Below, one piece after another: positions 1 to 8,363 of a DNA stretch of 64,000 nt (positions within the stretch are counted from its first letter, which is position 1; every line of letters begins with the position of its first letter). The notes below the pieces were generated by a model. The model saw only the letters and a program-made list of their open reading frames with translations, had not been told where the DNA came from and made no database searches. Source of the DNA: Paludibaculum fermentans (lineage in GTDB: Bacteria; Acidobacteriota; Terriglobia; Bryobacterales; Bryobacteraceae); NCBI RefSeq assembly GCF_015277775.1, contig NZ_CP063849.1:8633501-8697500 (forward strand), given 5' to 3'. The position numbers and the translations under genes are program-made.

Positions 1-1917
1 AAGACCTATGTGCGGCGGCTGGCGAACTTCTTCCTGTCGTATCGCGAGACGCTGATGAGCCTGGCTCCGGGGCATCGCGAGAACCCGCGCATTGTGCTGC
101 TGACGCCGGGCCCTTACAACGAGACCTATTTCGAGCACGCGTTCCTGGCGCGGTATCTGGGGTACACGCTGGTGGAAGGCGGAGACCTGACGGTGCGCGA
201 CCGGCGGGTGTACCTGAAGACGCTGGGCGGCCTGCTGCCGGTGGACATGATCCTGCGGCGGCAGGATGACGGCTTCTGCGATCCGCTGGAGCTGCGCGGC
301 GATTCGATGCTGGGCGTGCCAGGGCTGGTGGAAGCGGTGCGGGCCGGTACCGTGGCGATCGCCAATGCGCTGGGTAGCGGAGCGATTGAGACGGCGGCGC
401 TGTCGCCGTTCCTGCCCGGGTTGAGCCGCCAGATTCTTGGGGAAGAGCTCAAGATGCCCTCGGTGGCGAACTGGTGGTGCGGGCAGGAGAAGCCGCTGGC
501 CTACGTGACGGAGAACCTGGCGCGGCTGGTGGTGAAGCAGGCGTTTCCGGGGTCGCCGCAGGAGCCGATCTTCGGCGGCAAGATCAGCGCGGCGGAGCGC
601 GAGAAGCTGGCGGCGCGGATCCGGGCGACGCCTTATCAGTTCGTGGCGCAGGAGCAGGTGGCGCTGTCGACGGTGCCGGTTTGGACCGAGGAAGGGCTGC
701 ACTCGCGGCACCTGGTGATGCGCGTGTATGCGGTGCCTTCGGGCGGCGGCTACAAGGTGATGCCGGGCGGGCTGACTCGGGTGTCGTCGTCGCTGGACAC
801 GATGGTGGTATCGGTGCAGCGCGGCGGCGGCAGCAAGGATACGTGGGTGCTGGGCCGCGGGCAGGAGAAGGAGTTCAGCCTGCTGAAGCCTTCCAGCCAG
901 ACGTTGGAAGTGAGCCGGGCCACATTCGACCTGCCCAGCCGCGTGGCGGACAACCTGTTCTGGCTGGGCCGCTATATGGAGCGGGTGGACTCGACGGTGC
1001 GCCTGGCGCGGAGTGCGTTGCCGCTGCTGTCGCAGGAGACGGATGCGGCTTCGGCAACGGGCCTGCAGGCGGCGGTGGGGATCCTGACGGCGCTGCACTT
1101 TGTGCGCGATCCGGCGGAGGCCGGCGGAGCCCCGGTGGTGAATGCCGACCTGGTGTCGATGATCTTCGACTCGGACCGACGCTACAGCATTGGGCGGATT
1201 GTGCACGAGGCGCGGCGGCTGGCGTGGCTGCTGCGGGACCGTATTTCGGCGGATGCGTGGCGGATCCTGAACCGGCTGGACAACGACTTCTGCACGCGGC
1301 GGCCGGCAGAGCCGTTTCATCTGCTGGGCGCGACGGACCTGCTGGATCAATCGATCATCACGCTGGCGGCGTTCAGCGGCCTGGTGATGGACGGCATGAC
1401 GCGCGGCCAGGGCTGGCGTTTTCTCGACATCGGCCGGCGCATTGAGCGCGCCTCGCAGTTGCTGGATGTGCTGCGGCACGGGCTGGGCAACAAGGTGAAT
1501 GACGAGAGCGGGCGGCTGGCGAAGCTGCTGGAGATTGCGGACAGCTCGATCACTTACCGGTCGCGGTATCTGACGACCATGCAGTCCGACCTGGTGATCG
1601 ACCTGCTGCTTTGCGACGAGGCGAATCCGCGGTCGGTGGCGTTCCAGTTCGCGCGGCTGTCGGAGCACATCGCGCACCTGCCGGACAGCGGGTCATTGTC
1701 GCGGAAGAGTCCGGAGTCGCGGCTGATCCTGAGCCTGTTGTCGAGCGTGCAACTGGCGGAGACCGGCAAGTTGATGGAGGCCGACGGGCGGGGCGAGTGG
1801 ACCGGGTTGCAGACCCTGATGGACCGTCTGGCGGCGGAGATCCGGGCGCTTTCCAGCGTGTTGTCGAGCAGCTATTTCAGTCACGCCATCCCGTCGCAGC
1901 AGTTGCGGCATTTCTGA
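1..1917 (+). CDS. Circularly permuted ATP-grasp plus alpha-E domain protein (5' partial)
   Basis: The reading frame is open from the first base (K-T-Y precede a GTG at 10), so the N-terminus lies outside the window. The first ~290 visible residues look like the circularly permuted ATP-grasp domain (former DUF404/407; stretches ILRRQDDGFCDPLEL and PSVANWWCGQEKPLAY). From about residue 310 to the end it is an alpha-E domain (VADNLFWLGRYMERVDSTVR). In this family the two parts are often separate genes next to a transglutaminase; here they are fused and a transglutaminase follows after 13 bp. Such clusters are predicted to build or modify peptides or peptide-like tags in the cytoplasm; the substrate is unknown. 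Family assignment is solid, biochemical role inferred. Confidence 0.85.
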   Translation, partial: KTYVRRLANFFLSYRETLMSLAPGHRENPRIVLLTPGPYNETYFEHAFLARYLGYTLVEGGDLTVRDRRVYLKTLGGLLPVDMILRRQDDGFCDPLELRGDSMLGVPGLVEAVRAGTVAIANALGSGAIETAALSPFLPGLSRQILGEELKMPSVANWWCGQEKPLAYVTENLARLVVKQAFPGSPQEPIFGGKISAAEREKLAARIRATPYQFVAQEQVALSTVPVWTEEGLHSRHLVMRVYAVPSGGGYKVMPGGLTRVSSSLDTMVVSVQRGGGSKDTWVLGRGQEKEFSLLKPSSQTLEVSRATFDLPSRVADNLFWLGRYMERVDSTVRLARSALPLLSQETDAASATGLQAAVGILTALHFVRDPAEAGGAPVVNADLVSMIFDSDRRYSIGRIVHEARRLAWLLRDRISADAWRILNRLDNDFCTRRPAEPFHLLGATDLLDQSIITLAAFSGLVMDGMTRGQGWRFLDIGRRIERASQLLDVLRHGLGNKVNDESGRLAKLLEIADSSITYRSRYLTTMQSDLVIDLLLCDEANPRSVAFQFARLSEHIAHLPDSGSLSRKSPESRLILSLLSSVQLAETGKLMEADGRGEWTGLQTLMDRLAAEIRALSSVLSSSYFSHAIPSQQLRHF

Positions 1918-1930
1918 GGTAGAGGCCGCC

Positions 1931-2809
1931 ATGACCTATCGAGCTACACACACCACGACCTACACCTACAGCGAGCCGGTCTCGATCTGCCATAACGAAG
2001 TGCATCTGCGGCCGAGGAGCGGGTACCGGCAGACGGTGATCGACAGCAGCATCACGGTGCTGCCGGATCCGGGGCATCTGTACTCGCGGAGCGACTACTT
2101 CGGGAACGAGACGACGTTCTTCTCGATCCACGAGCCGCATTCGCGGCTGATCATCTCTTCGGAGAGCCTGGTGGAAGTGCGGCCGGCGACGGTGCTGGAT
2201 CCGGCGGCGACTCCGGTGTGGGAGGATGTGCGGGCGGAGGTGCGGGCGCATCGGGGCGGGGCGGCGCTGGAGGCGTTCCAGTATGTCTTCCCGTCGCAGT
2301 ATGTGAAGGCGGGTCCGGAGTTCGCGAGCTTCGCGGAGCCTTCGTTTCCGGCCGGGCGTCCGATCCTGAAGGGGCTGATGGACCTGTCGCACCGGATCTT
2401 CACGCAGTTCCGGTATGATCCGCGGGCGACGACGGTGGCGACTCCGGTGGACGAGGTGCTGCGGGCGCGGCATGGGGTCTGCCAGGATTTCGCGCATGTG
2501 ATGATTGGGGCGCTGCGGTCGATCGGGCTGCCTGCGCGGTATGTGAGCGGGTACCTGCGGAGCAATCCGAACCTGGTGGGGGCGGAAGAGTCGCACGCGT
2601 GGGTGTCGGCGTATTGTCCCGGGCATGGGTGGCTGGACATTGATCCGACGAATGATCTTCTGCCTTCGGAGGCGCACATTACCTTGGCCTGGGGCCGGGA
2701 TTACGGGGATGTGACGCCGGTGCGGGGCGTGGCGCTGGGCGGCGGGGAGCAGTTGATTTCGGTGCGGGTGAGGGTGGCTCCGGAGAAGGCGGCGGTGGCT
2801 ACGGATTAG
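1931..2809 (+). CDS. Transglutaminase-like cysteine protease family protein
   Basis: 292 residues. An N-terminal bacterial transglutaminase-associated beta region (starting TYRATHTTTYTYSEPV) is followed by the transglutaminase core. The catalytic triad is readable: Cys184 in HGVCQDFAH, His222 in EESHAWV and Asp238 in DIDPTND. The ATG has GAGG upstream and lies 13 bp after the ATP-grasp/alpha-E gene, so the two are probably co-transcribed. Members of this family usually act as peptidases or amide-bond transferases. With an ATP-grasp ligase and alpha-E partner, it is predicted to trim or transfer the peptide the ligase makes. Family certain; pathway role inferred from context. Confidence 0.88.
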   Translation: MTYRATHTTTYTYSEPVSICHNEVHLRPRSGYRQTVIDSSITVLPDPGHLYSRSDYFGNETTFFSIHEPHSRLIISSESLVEVRPATVLDPAATPVWEDVRAEVRAHRGGAALEAFQYVFPSQYVKAGPEFASFAEPSFPAGRPILKGLMDLSHRIFTQFRYDPRATTVATPVDEVLRARHGVCQDFAHVMIGALRSIGLPARYVSGYLRSNPNLVGAEESHAWVSAYCPGHGWLDIDPTNDLLPSEAHITLAWGRDYGDVTPVRGVALGGGEQLISVRVRVAPEKAAVATD

Positions 2810-2817
2810 GGGGGGCG

Positions 2818-3687
2818 TTAGATTTCGCCTACGGCGCGCTCGATCAGGCTTCGCGCTACGGATTGCGTTCCGGTGTGCTCCATGTAGTTGAGCGACATGT
2901 CCAGGAAGGCTCCCAGGTATTCGAGCTTGTCCTCGGTGAGGTCGATGAAGCCGCGCATGCCGCCCAGGATGCCTTCGCGGGTAATGCCGTGGGCTGATGC
3001 GAAGTTGCCGACATAGTCTCCGACCGCTCCCACGTTGCGGGTGACCAGGTCGAGGCCATCGCCGGGCAGCAGGTGCCGGGCGCGTTGGAAGAAGGGATTC
3101 TCTTCGACATCGGAGGCGCTCAAGCCGCTGACCACGTCCAGGAACTTTGAGAAGAACGCATCGCCCAGGGGGATGATGCCGTCGAAGGTCACGATGGACG
3201 CGATGCGAATCAGGTTGTCCTTGGAGTAGCTGGCCAGGGCTCCGGCAAAGTCGCTGACGGAATCGCCCGGCAGCCCGTTGGTGTAGCAGAAGGCGGCGGA
3301 TTCGGCCACGATCTTCATGGCGAGGTCGATGGCCTGCGCCTTCTCGGGTTTGGGCGTGAGGCGGTCCAGGAAGCTGAGGGCGCTGAAACTCTCGCCCAGC
3401 TTGTGCGCGGCGGCGGCCCAGCCCAGGGCCGTGCCGGAGGAGTTCACCAGCCCATAGATGGAGATCGCGCGCTGGTAGCCCTGCGAGGGGTCGTTGTAGA
3501 GGGTCAGGGCACGGTCGCGCACGCGGCTGACGGTGTCGTCGTCCGACTCGCCGGTGATCTGGCGGATGGAGTTGTCGAAGCCGACGAGGTTGTCCCACTC
3601 GCCCGGCACGATGGAGTCAAAGAGTTTGAGAGCGCGGACGGTGAGTCCGCCGGTGGGCAGGTTGTCTACGAGTTGATCGATGCTCAT
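2818..3687 (-). CDS. Conserved-looking hypothetical protein, mostly helical
   Basis: 289 residues, not recognised. No signal peptide, no membrane segment and no catalytic motif stand out; the composition is soluble and suggests a run of amphipathic helices, with an N-terminus reading MSIDQLVDNLPTGGLTVRAL. Good coding signal: a full-length frame with normal codon usage. Its ATG lies 6 bp downstream of the stop of the membrane-anchored protein at 3694-4203, so the two form an operon. It converges tail to tail with the transglutaminase gene, only 8 bp apart. No function is proposed. Confidence 0.7.
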   Translation of the reverse strand: MSIDQLVDNLPTGGLTVRALKLFDSIVPGEWDNLVGFDNSIRQITGESDDDTVSRVRDRALTLYNDPSQGYQRAISIYGLVNSSGTALGWAAAAHKLGESFSALSFLDRLTPKPEKAQAIDLAMKIVAESAAFCYTNGLPGDSVSDFAGALASYSKDNLIRIASIVTFDGIIPLGDAFFSKFLDVVSGLSASDVEENPFFQRARHLLPGDGLDLVTRNVGAVGDYVGNFASAHGITREGILGGMRGFIDLTEDKLEYLGAFLDMSLNYMEHTGTQSVARSLIERAVGEI

Positions 3688-3693
3688 CTGCGG

Positions 3694-4203
3694 CTACTTT
3701 CTGATGGCGGCGAGCGCATCCAATTTGAACTTCTCGAGCCAGGCGTCGCGATCGGCCGGGGTGAACGTCGGGCCCAGCGAGCGGACCTGGACCTGGTAGC
3801 GGTCGGCGACGAGAACCGCCGTGCCCTGGGAGCCGACTGCCGCCGCGGGGTAGCCGCCGATCTTGCGGGTGCTGGCGGCGAACTTGGTGCGGGCTGACGG
3901 GTTGGCTCCGGTGTCGGAGATGGTGAGCGCCGCCACTTTGGCGCCTGCGCGGCTGAGTTCGGCCTGGGCGAAGCCGTCCTTCTCCTGGGTGAAGGTGAGT
4001 TTGAAATCTCCGTTGGCCTGCGGGAATGCCTTGTTCAGGGAGGAGCCGGAGATGACCTCGGCTGGCGGTGTGGCGGGCGTCGAGGCAGCCGGGACCGGGG
4101 CGCTGGATTTCGAGGTGGTGGCTGGCGGCTCGCTACTCCGGCAGGAGCGGTAGGCGAAGACGCCCACGGCGACTATGACGATCAGGAGGATGAGTTTCTT
4201 CAT
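3694..4203 (-). CDS. Small membrane-anchored hypothetical protein
   Basis: 169 residues. The start is set at the ATG that opens a hydrophobic segment (MKKLILLIVIVAVGVFAY), followed by RSC; longer upstream starts add only unstructured residues. After the anchor comes a Ser/Pro/Thr/Ala-rich linker and then a compact domain of about 115 residues (SSLNKAFPQANGDFKLTFTQ onward) that is probably on the outer face of the membrane. No known domain recognised. A Cys follows the hydrophobic stretch, but RSC is a poor lipobox. First gene of a two-gene operon with 2818-3687. Confidence 0.65.
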   Translation of the reverse strand: MKKLILLIVIVAVGVFAYRSCRSSEPPATTSKSSAPVPAASTPATPPAEVISGSSLNKAFPQANGDFKLTFTQEKDGFAQAELSRAGAKVAALTISDTGANPSARTKFAASTRKIGGYPAAAVGSQGTAVLVADRYQVQVRSLGPTFTPADRDAWLEKFKLDALAAIRK

Positions 4204-4296
4204 GGCTTTGTTTCGGTGGACTGAGCCGGGATTATCGAAGACAGGTTGGCGTCGCGCCGGTTCCGGGCATCCGCCTACCTGCGACGCGAGTTCTGG

Positions 4297-4327
4297 CCGT
4301 GACACCCCATTATTGGCGGTGTCACGG
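4297..4327. terminator. Perfect inverted repeat, possible terminator
   Basis: A 10-bp perfect inverted repeat (CCGTGACACC at 4297-4306 and GGTGTCACGG at 4318-4327, 11-nt loop) sits between the LysM gene and the membrane-anchored gene. No T-run follows on the minus strand, so it may be a factor-dependent terminator or a protein-binding palindrome. Confidence 0.45.
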
Positions 4328-4379
4328 TCTATTTGTTCGATGAAAGGGTGGCCGCGCTACCGGCGGATCTGCCGCGGTA

Positions 4380-4787
4380 TTAGATGGCCGGGATGACCAG
4401 TTCGTCGCCCGGGTGGATGACGCTGTGCTCATCCTTCAACTTGTCCGGGTTGGCTTCGATCAGTTTGTGAAAGTTGGCCCCATTGCCGAGGTGGTCCGCC
4501 GCGATCTTCCAGAGGGAGTCGCCCGCGACGACGGTGTAGATCACCGGTTCGGGCGGCGGTTGCGGCAGGCTGGCGTCGACGCTGATATCGGCGGTCAGGT
4601 CAGCGAACTGCTCGTCCACGGCCTTGATCGCATTCCAGACTTCGTTCTTGATGTCCTGGGTGGGCGCGGCCGCGCCGATGAAGAGTTTCTCGTCCTGGAT
4701 GTGCACGTGGTCCAGGCGCACCCAGCGCCTAGCGATCACCTGCAGTACGCTCTCGTACTTTGCTTTGAGTAGATCCAAATCCGCCAT
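4380..4787 (-). CDS. BON-like plus LysM domain protein (Kbp/YgaU-like layout)
   Basis: 135 residues. Start chosen at the ATG opening MADLDLLK, preceded by a strong GGAGG. Residues ~5-75 resemble a BON-like alpha/beta domain; residues ~88-135 are a LysM domain (YTVVAGDSLWKIAADHLG and IHPGDELVIPAI). The order and length match the potassium-binding protein Kbp/YgaU of E. coli, also a cytoplasmic BON-LysM protein without a signal peptide. By analogy it may bind a small ligand or ion in the cytoplasm rather than peptidoglycan. The LysM call is firm; Kbp-like function is only an analogy. Confidence 0.75.
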   Translation of the reverse strand: MADLDLLKAKYESVLQVIARRWVRLDHVHIQDEKLFIGAAAPTQDIKNEVWNAIKAVDEQFADLTADISVDASLPQPPPEPVIYTVVAGDSLWKIAADHLGNGANFHKLIEANPDKLKDEHSVIHPGDELVIPAI

Positions 4788-4974
4788 TGTTTCGTTCCTC
4801 CGTGCCCTATTGCGTTCCACACGCCGTGGCGGGCAGCCACTGGGGTATTACAGTAGCAGGTTGCGTGGCGGGCGGGGTATGGGTTTGGACGGAGGATGGC
4901 TTCGTTTTGTCCGGAAGAGAGCGGCGCGCCCGGCCAGTGGGCGGGCGGCCGGCGAGGAGCCGTCCTGCCGGCAG

Positions 4975-5238
4975 CTACTCCCAACCTACCTTGTCGACGT
5001 AACACCATTTCCAATCTTCGCCGGGTTCCAGCGATTGGATGATCGGGTGATGTTTGGAGTGGAAGTGCTTCGTGGCGTGCTTGTTGGCGGAGTCGTCGCA
5101 GCAGCCGACATGTCCGCACGTGAGGCACAGCCTGAGGTGCACCCAGTCGTCGCCCAGCTTGAGGCACTCTTCGCAGCCGTCGGTGAGGGGCTTCACCGGC
5201 TTGATCTGGTCGAGGTGGGTACAAGCGGCTCGGTACAT
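4975..5238 (-). CDS. UBP-type zinc-finger protein
   Basis: 87 residues. The ATG at 5238 follows GGAGG. Nearly the whole protein is a ZnF-UBP domain: CEEC, CLTCG, a following Cys pair, HATKHFHSKHH and a C-terminal W-x-W-C-Y stretch give the Cys/His ligands of this fold. In eukaryotes the domain binds the free C-terminus of ubiquitin. Small stand-alone bacterial versions are common but have no established ligand. No partner is obvious here: neighbours are a LysM gene (187 bp away) and dps. Domain identity high, role unknown. Confidence 0.82.
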   Translation of the reverse strand: MYRAACTHLDQIKPVKPLTDGCEECLKLGDDWVHLRLCLTCGHVGCCDDSANKHATKHFHSKHHPIIQSLEPGEDWKWCYVDKVGWE

Positions 5239-5611
5239 ATTTCCTCCATGGGCGGTTTTACCGCGAAAGCGCCGGTCTGGAGTCGCGGCGGGGGCTTCCA
5301 TCCGGCGGCCTTATTGCTTCGATGCCACCATCGTGCTCCGGATTCCGGATCCTGGGCAATTTCGAGGCCGCCTGGCGCTGGTAGGGTGCCGGCGGGGCCG
5401 ATGCGTGACGAATCAAAGACGAAAGTGCTTACAGGCGACGGGCGCGTGCCCCTCGGTTCCAATGGGGGGCAGGTGTTCGCGACAAATGACGATATTTGGT
5501 CGCACTGACAGCCCGTTGCCGTGTGCTGATGGGCCGGCCGGCTCAGGAGGGGCGCATTTTGCGGCTGGACGCTGGCGTCCCAAGTGGGCCGCGACTTGCA
5601 AGGTACTGACC
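5239..5611. other. Intergenic region between zinc-finger gene and dps
   Basis: 373 bp separating divergent genes; it should hold both promoters. I see no gene, repeat or convincing promoter hexamers. Confidence 0.5.
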
Positions 5612-6139
5612 ATGCCTCAAAAGGAACAGATCCAGACGCCCACAAAAACGGGTTCGAAACGGTCGCCGACCGCGCTCGGGTTCAGCGAGCACGCCGTTTC
5701 TGAGATTTCCGAGACATTGCGCCATCTTCTGGCCGATGTGTTCAGCCTGTATATGAAGACCAAGAGCTTTCACTGGCACATGACCGGGCGCCATTTCCGC
5801 GACTATCATCTGCTGCTGGACGAGCAGGCGGCGCAGATCTACGCCATCACGGACGACATTGCCGAGCGGGCTCGGAAGCTGGGCGGGACTTCGCTGCGCT
5901 CGATTGGGGACGTCGCGCGCCATCAGCGGCTCCGGGACAATGATCGCGGGGATCTCACGGCTCGCGAGATGCTGACCGAACTTCGGGAGGACAACTCGCT
6001 GCTGGCGAATCTGCTGCGTGATGCCCACGAGGTCTGCGAGAAGCATGACGATGTGGCCACGACGAGCATGATCGAGGTCTGGATCGACCAGGCCGAGCGG
6101 CGGGCGTGGTTTCTGCGGGAGATCGTCGAGCAGAGCTGA
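5612..6139 (+). CDS. dps: Dps-family ferritin-like DNA-protection protein
   Basis: 175 residues starting at MPQKEQIQ; a longer upstream frame is not part of the protein because the Dps homology begins after this ATG. The four-helix ferritin-like core is clear, with the dinuclear ferroxidase-site pattern KTKSFHWHMTG (His residues) and LLLDEQAAQIYAITDDIAER (Asp/Glu residues). Dps proteins form 12-mers that oxidise and store iron with peroxide and coat DNA in starvation. The Lys/Arg-rich N-terminal tail (KTGSKRSP) fits DNA contact. Monocistronic, followed directly by a repeat array. Confidence 0.9.
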   Translation: MPQKEQIQTPTKTGSKRSPTALGFSEHAVSEISETLRHLLADVFSLYMKTKSFHWHMTGRHFRDYHLLLDEQAAQIYAITDDIAERARKLGGTSLRSIGDVARHQRLRDNDRGDLTAREMLTELREDNSLLANLLRDAHEVCEKHDDVATTSMIEVWIDQAERRAWFLREIVEQS

Positions 6140-6301
6140 GGGGGCGGCTGGTTGGCTTGATACGGGCACCAGTTGGTGCTTGGCGGTGGGGCTGGTTCCC
6201 TGGTGGTCGGGGGGCTGGGCTGTCGCCAGGTGGCTTCGTTTCGTTGATCTGCCGCGGCGGTTGGTGGCCGGGTTTCCGCTCCAATTGAAAAAGAGATAAG
6301 A

Positions 6302-6345
6302 GCCGACCAGGGGGTCGGCTGCGGACGAGGGCGTCCGCCGTCCTG
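6302..6345 (+). repeat. REP-like twin-hairpin element, copy 1
   Basis: A 44-bp element of two adjacent palindromes: GCCGACC-AGGG-GGTCGGC, one T, then GCGGACG-AGGG-CGTCCGC, then CGTCCTG. Both hairpins have 7-bp perfect stems and the same AGGG loop. The same element occurs at 6445, 6588, 26390, 26471 and 26552. Confidence 0.88.
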
Positions 6346-6444
6346 GCGTGGGACTTGGGCTCGGGTGGGCGGGTGGCTTCGTTTCGTTGATCTGCCGCGG
6401 CGGTTGGTGGCCGGGTTTCCGCTCCAATTGAAGAAGAGAAAAGA

Positions 6445-6488
6445 GCCGACCAGGGGGTCGGCTGCGGACGAGGGCGTCCGCCGTCCTG
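6445..6488 (+). repeat. REP-like twin-hairpin element, copy 2
   Basis: Identical in arms and AGGG loops to the copy at 6302, exactly 143 bp downstream, inside the tandem array. Confidence 0.88.
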
Positions 6489-6587
6489 GCGTGGGACTTG
6501 GGCTCGGGTGGGCGGGTGGCTTCGTTTCGGCGAACTGGCGCGGCGGTTGGTGGCCGGGTTTCCGCTTCAATTGAAGAAGAGAAAAGA

Positions 6588-6631
6588 GCCGACCAGGGGG
6601 TCGGCTGCGGACGAGGGCGTCCGCCGTCCTG
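6588..6631 (+). repeat. REP-like twin-hairpin element, copy 3
   Basis: Third identical copy, again 143 bp from the previous one. The sequence around it differs slightly from the other units (CGGCGAACTGGCGCGG in place of CGTTGATCTGCCGCGG), while the hairpins themselves are unchanged. Confidence 0.88.
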
Positions 6632-6822
6632 GCGTGGGACTTGGGCTCGGGTGGGCGGGTGGCTTCGTTTCGTCGAGGTACTGCAGCCGGCTGGTGCACA
6701 GCGTGGCTGTGGGGGAGTTGGTCGCTCCAGCTTCGGGATTGGGGTTTGGGTTTGATTGGTTTGTGAGGTTTTTGGGGTGTTGCCCGCTCCTTGAAGACGC
6801 GTCGGTGTCCGTGGCCCGCTTC

Positions 6823-6885
6823 TTGCCAGTCGCGGTTCGCTGCGCGGTGGGGACCCCTCCCTACGGTTGGGGTTCGTTGCGGCTT
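6823..6885. repeat. Dispersed 63-bp repeat, copy A
   Basis: Nearly identical to 28311-28374: shared blocks TTGCCAGTCGCGGTTCGC, GGTGGGGACCCCTCCC and GGGGTTCGTTGCGGCTT with few differences. Intergenic in both places. Confidence 0.75.
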
Positions 6886-7267
6886 GGTTCGCTTGGGGGG
6901 CGGTGGGGCCTTGGGCGACTGCTTGACAGTCGTGGTTGGTTGGGGGTTTTTGGTTCGCTACCCGCTCGTTGACACTCGCGGCTCTGTTTGCGAGCCCGTT
7001 GCTCAGCTCCGGGACTGAGGGGCACACTTGGGGCGCGGTGGCCGGAGCCGGGGGATCCCTTCGTTGTCGCCTATTGGTGTGATTGTCAAAGAACACGCCC
7101 GGCGCGGTGTAGGCCGTGAGCCAGGCTGTTTTCGAGGCACAGAGCAGGGCTGGTGCGGGCACCGGTTGGGGGTGCGGGCGGCGGCGGAGCCTGATGGCGG
7201 CTTCGTTTCGCCAAGCCTCGGCGGCTTCGTTTCGTCCATCCTTGGCGGCTTTGCCTGGACCCGGTTC

Positions 7268-7975
7268 TCAGCGCTTGGAAACGTTGTAGAACTGGGGCGG
7301 CAACCCGCTTTCGGGGATCAGGTTGGCTTCGTTTCGTGGAACACGAATGGGCTGGAGGTCGGCTAGCGGATCCTGGTTGTCCGGGTGGTTCGTTGCGATT
7401 TCGTTGGTGAGGTGTTCGAGCGCCCGGCGCGGGGCGCCATAGCCATCGTAGAAGAAGAGTTCCTCGGTATTTTTGGTCAGGCGGGTGACTTCGGCCAGGG
7501 GGACGTGTTCACGGATGCCCTGGACGACGTGGGGGTGCTGCTGGCCCAGGGCGGCGCGCTCGGTTTGGAGTTTGCTGAGCTCCCTGATGGCGCGGTAGAG
7601 GCCGCGTTCGAGGTCGCGGCGGTAGCGGGCGTAGCGTTCGAGTTGGCCGTCGTGGGTGTTGGTTTCGGCCAATGGGTCCGTTTCGGCGAGGATCAGGCAC
7701 TCGAAGGATTCGATGCGGCGGAGGTTCCAGGTGTGGGTGAGGATGCGATGGAAGATCTCTTCTTCCAGGCTGTTTGCGGGGCGGGTGTCGAGGCGGAGGG
7801 AGGCTTCGAGGGCTGTGAACGCGGCGCGATCTTCGGGCGTGATGTTGAGGTGCTGGGCGGTGAAGCCGTGGCTGCGGGCATTCTGGGAGGCGCGGGCCTT
7901 GCCGACGGGGGACACGGGTCCGGTGGATCGTTTCGCATTCGCCTGATTGGCGGTGATCTGAGCTGCGGTCGCCAT
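7268..7975 (-). CDS. Hypothetical protein of the ANRANA-STGP family
   Basis: 235 residues, start at the ATG preceded by AAGGAGAT. The N-terminus carries the motif ANQANAKRSTGP followed by GKARASQNARSHGFTA, which I associate with a large, uncharacterised family abundant in Acidobacteria. The rest is charged and helical, rich in Arg, Glu and Leu, with a likely coiled coil around RYARYRRDLERGLYRAIREL. No signal peptide or membrane segment. Function unknown. The gene directly borders the repeat-rich block. Confidence 0.75.
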   Translation of the reverse strand: MATAAQITANQANAKRSTGPVSPVGKARASQNARSHGFTAQHLNITPEDRAAFTALEASLRLDTRPANSLEEEIFHRILTHTWNLRRIESFECLILAETDPLAETNTHDGQLERYARYRRDLERGLYRAIRELSKLQTERAALGQQHPHVVQGIREHVPLAEVTRLTKNTEELFFYDGYGAPRRALEHLTNEIATNHPDNQDPLADLQPIRVPRNEANLIPESGLPPQFYNVSKR

Positions 7976-8363
7976 GATGTCAATCTCCTTGGTAAATGAA
8001 AATGGCCGGCGTGGTGGCCGGCGCGATTCCAGGGTAAGGGGTAGGTCAAGAGGAAAAGGGTAGTTTCGGGGAGGCGGGTGTTGAGAATAAAGGAGAAAAA
8101 GATTCTGAATTCCTGTGATGAAAGCAGCTTCATGGGGAAATTGGGGAGAAGTGGGCAGCCGCCGGCGATCCCGCCACCGGGTTCGTCCTCCGCGCAGCGG
8201 CTTAATTGACAGGTGTAAACAAATTGCCAAGCGAGCCGGAAATACCCGCTGCAAGGTAATAGAGACGATCGCGCAATTCTCAAATAGCGCTCTTCTCTTA
8301 CGGTAGAGACAGGCGGGCGCGTCGTGCCCGCAAATCACCACAATCTGTTGTTACGAGGAGCAC
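7976..8363. other. Intergenic region between divergent genes
   Basis: 388 bp with lower GC than its surroundings in the middle. It presumably contains the promoters of both flanking genes. GAGGAG lies just before the ATG at 8364. No gene recognised. Confidence 0.5.

Larger units (their letters stand above)
6232..6683. repeat. 143-bp tandem repeat array, three full units plus a partial
   Basis: Units begin at 6232, 6375, 6518 and 6661, each with GGCTTCGTTTCG, giving an exact 143-bp period; the fourth is partial. Each unit runs through GTTGGTGGCCGGGTTTCCGC, a CAATTGAA stretch and one 44-bp twin-hairpin core. The period is not a multiple of three, so the array cannot encode a repeated peptide. 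Confidence 0.9.
6140..7267. other. Gene-free, repeat-rich block
   Basis: About 1.1 kb without a credible gene. Long frames here are translations of repeats. It holds the 143-bp tandem array (6232-6683) with three REP-like twin hairpins and a second dispersed repeat at 6823-6885. The motif GGCTTCGTTTCG recurs again at about 7199 and 7217. Confidence 0.7.

Noticed and set aside
6232-6683. CRISPR-like regular repeats
   Set aside because: The whole 143-bp unit repeats, so there are no unique spacers, and no cas gene is near.
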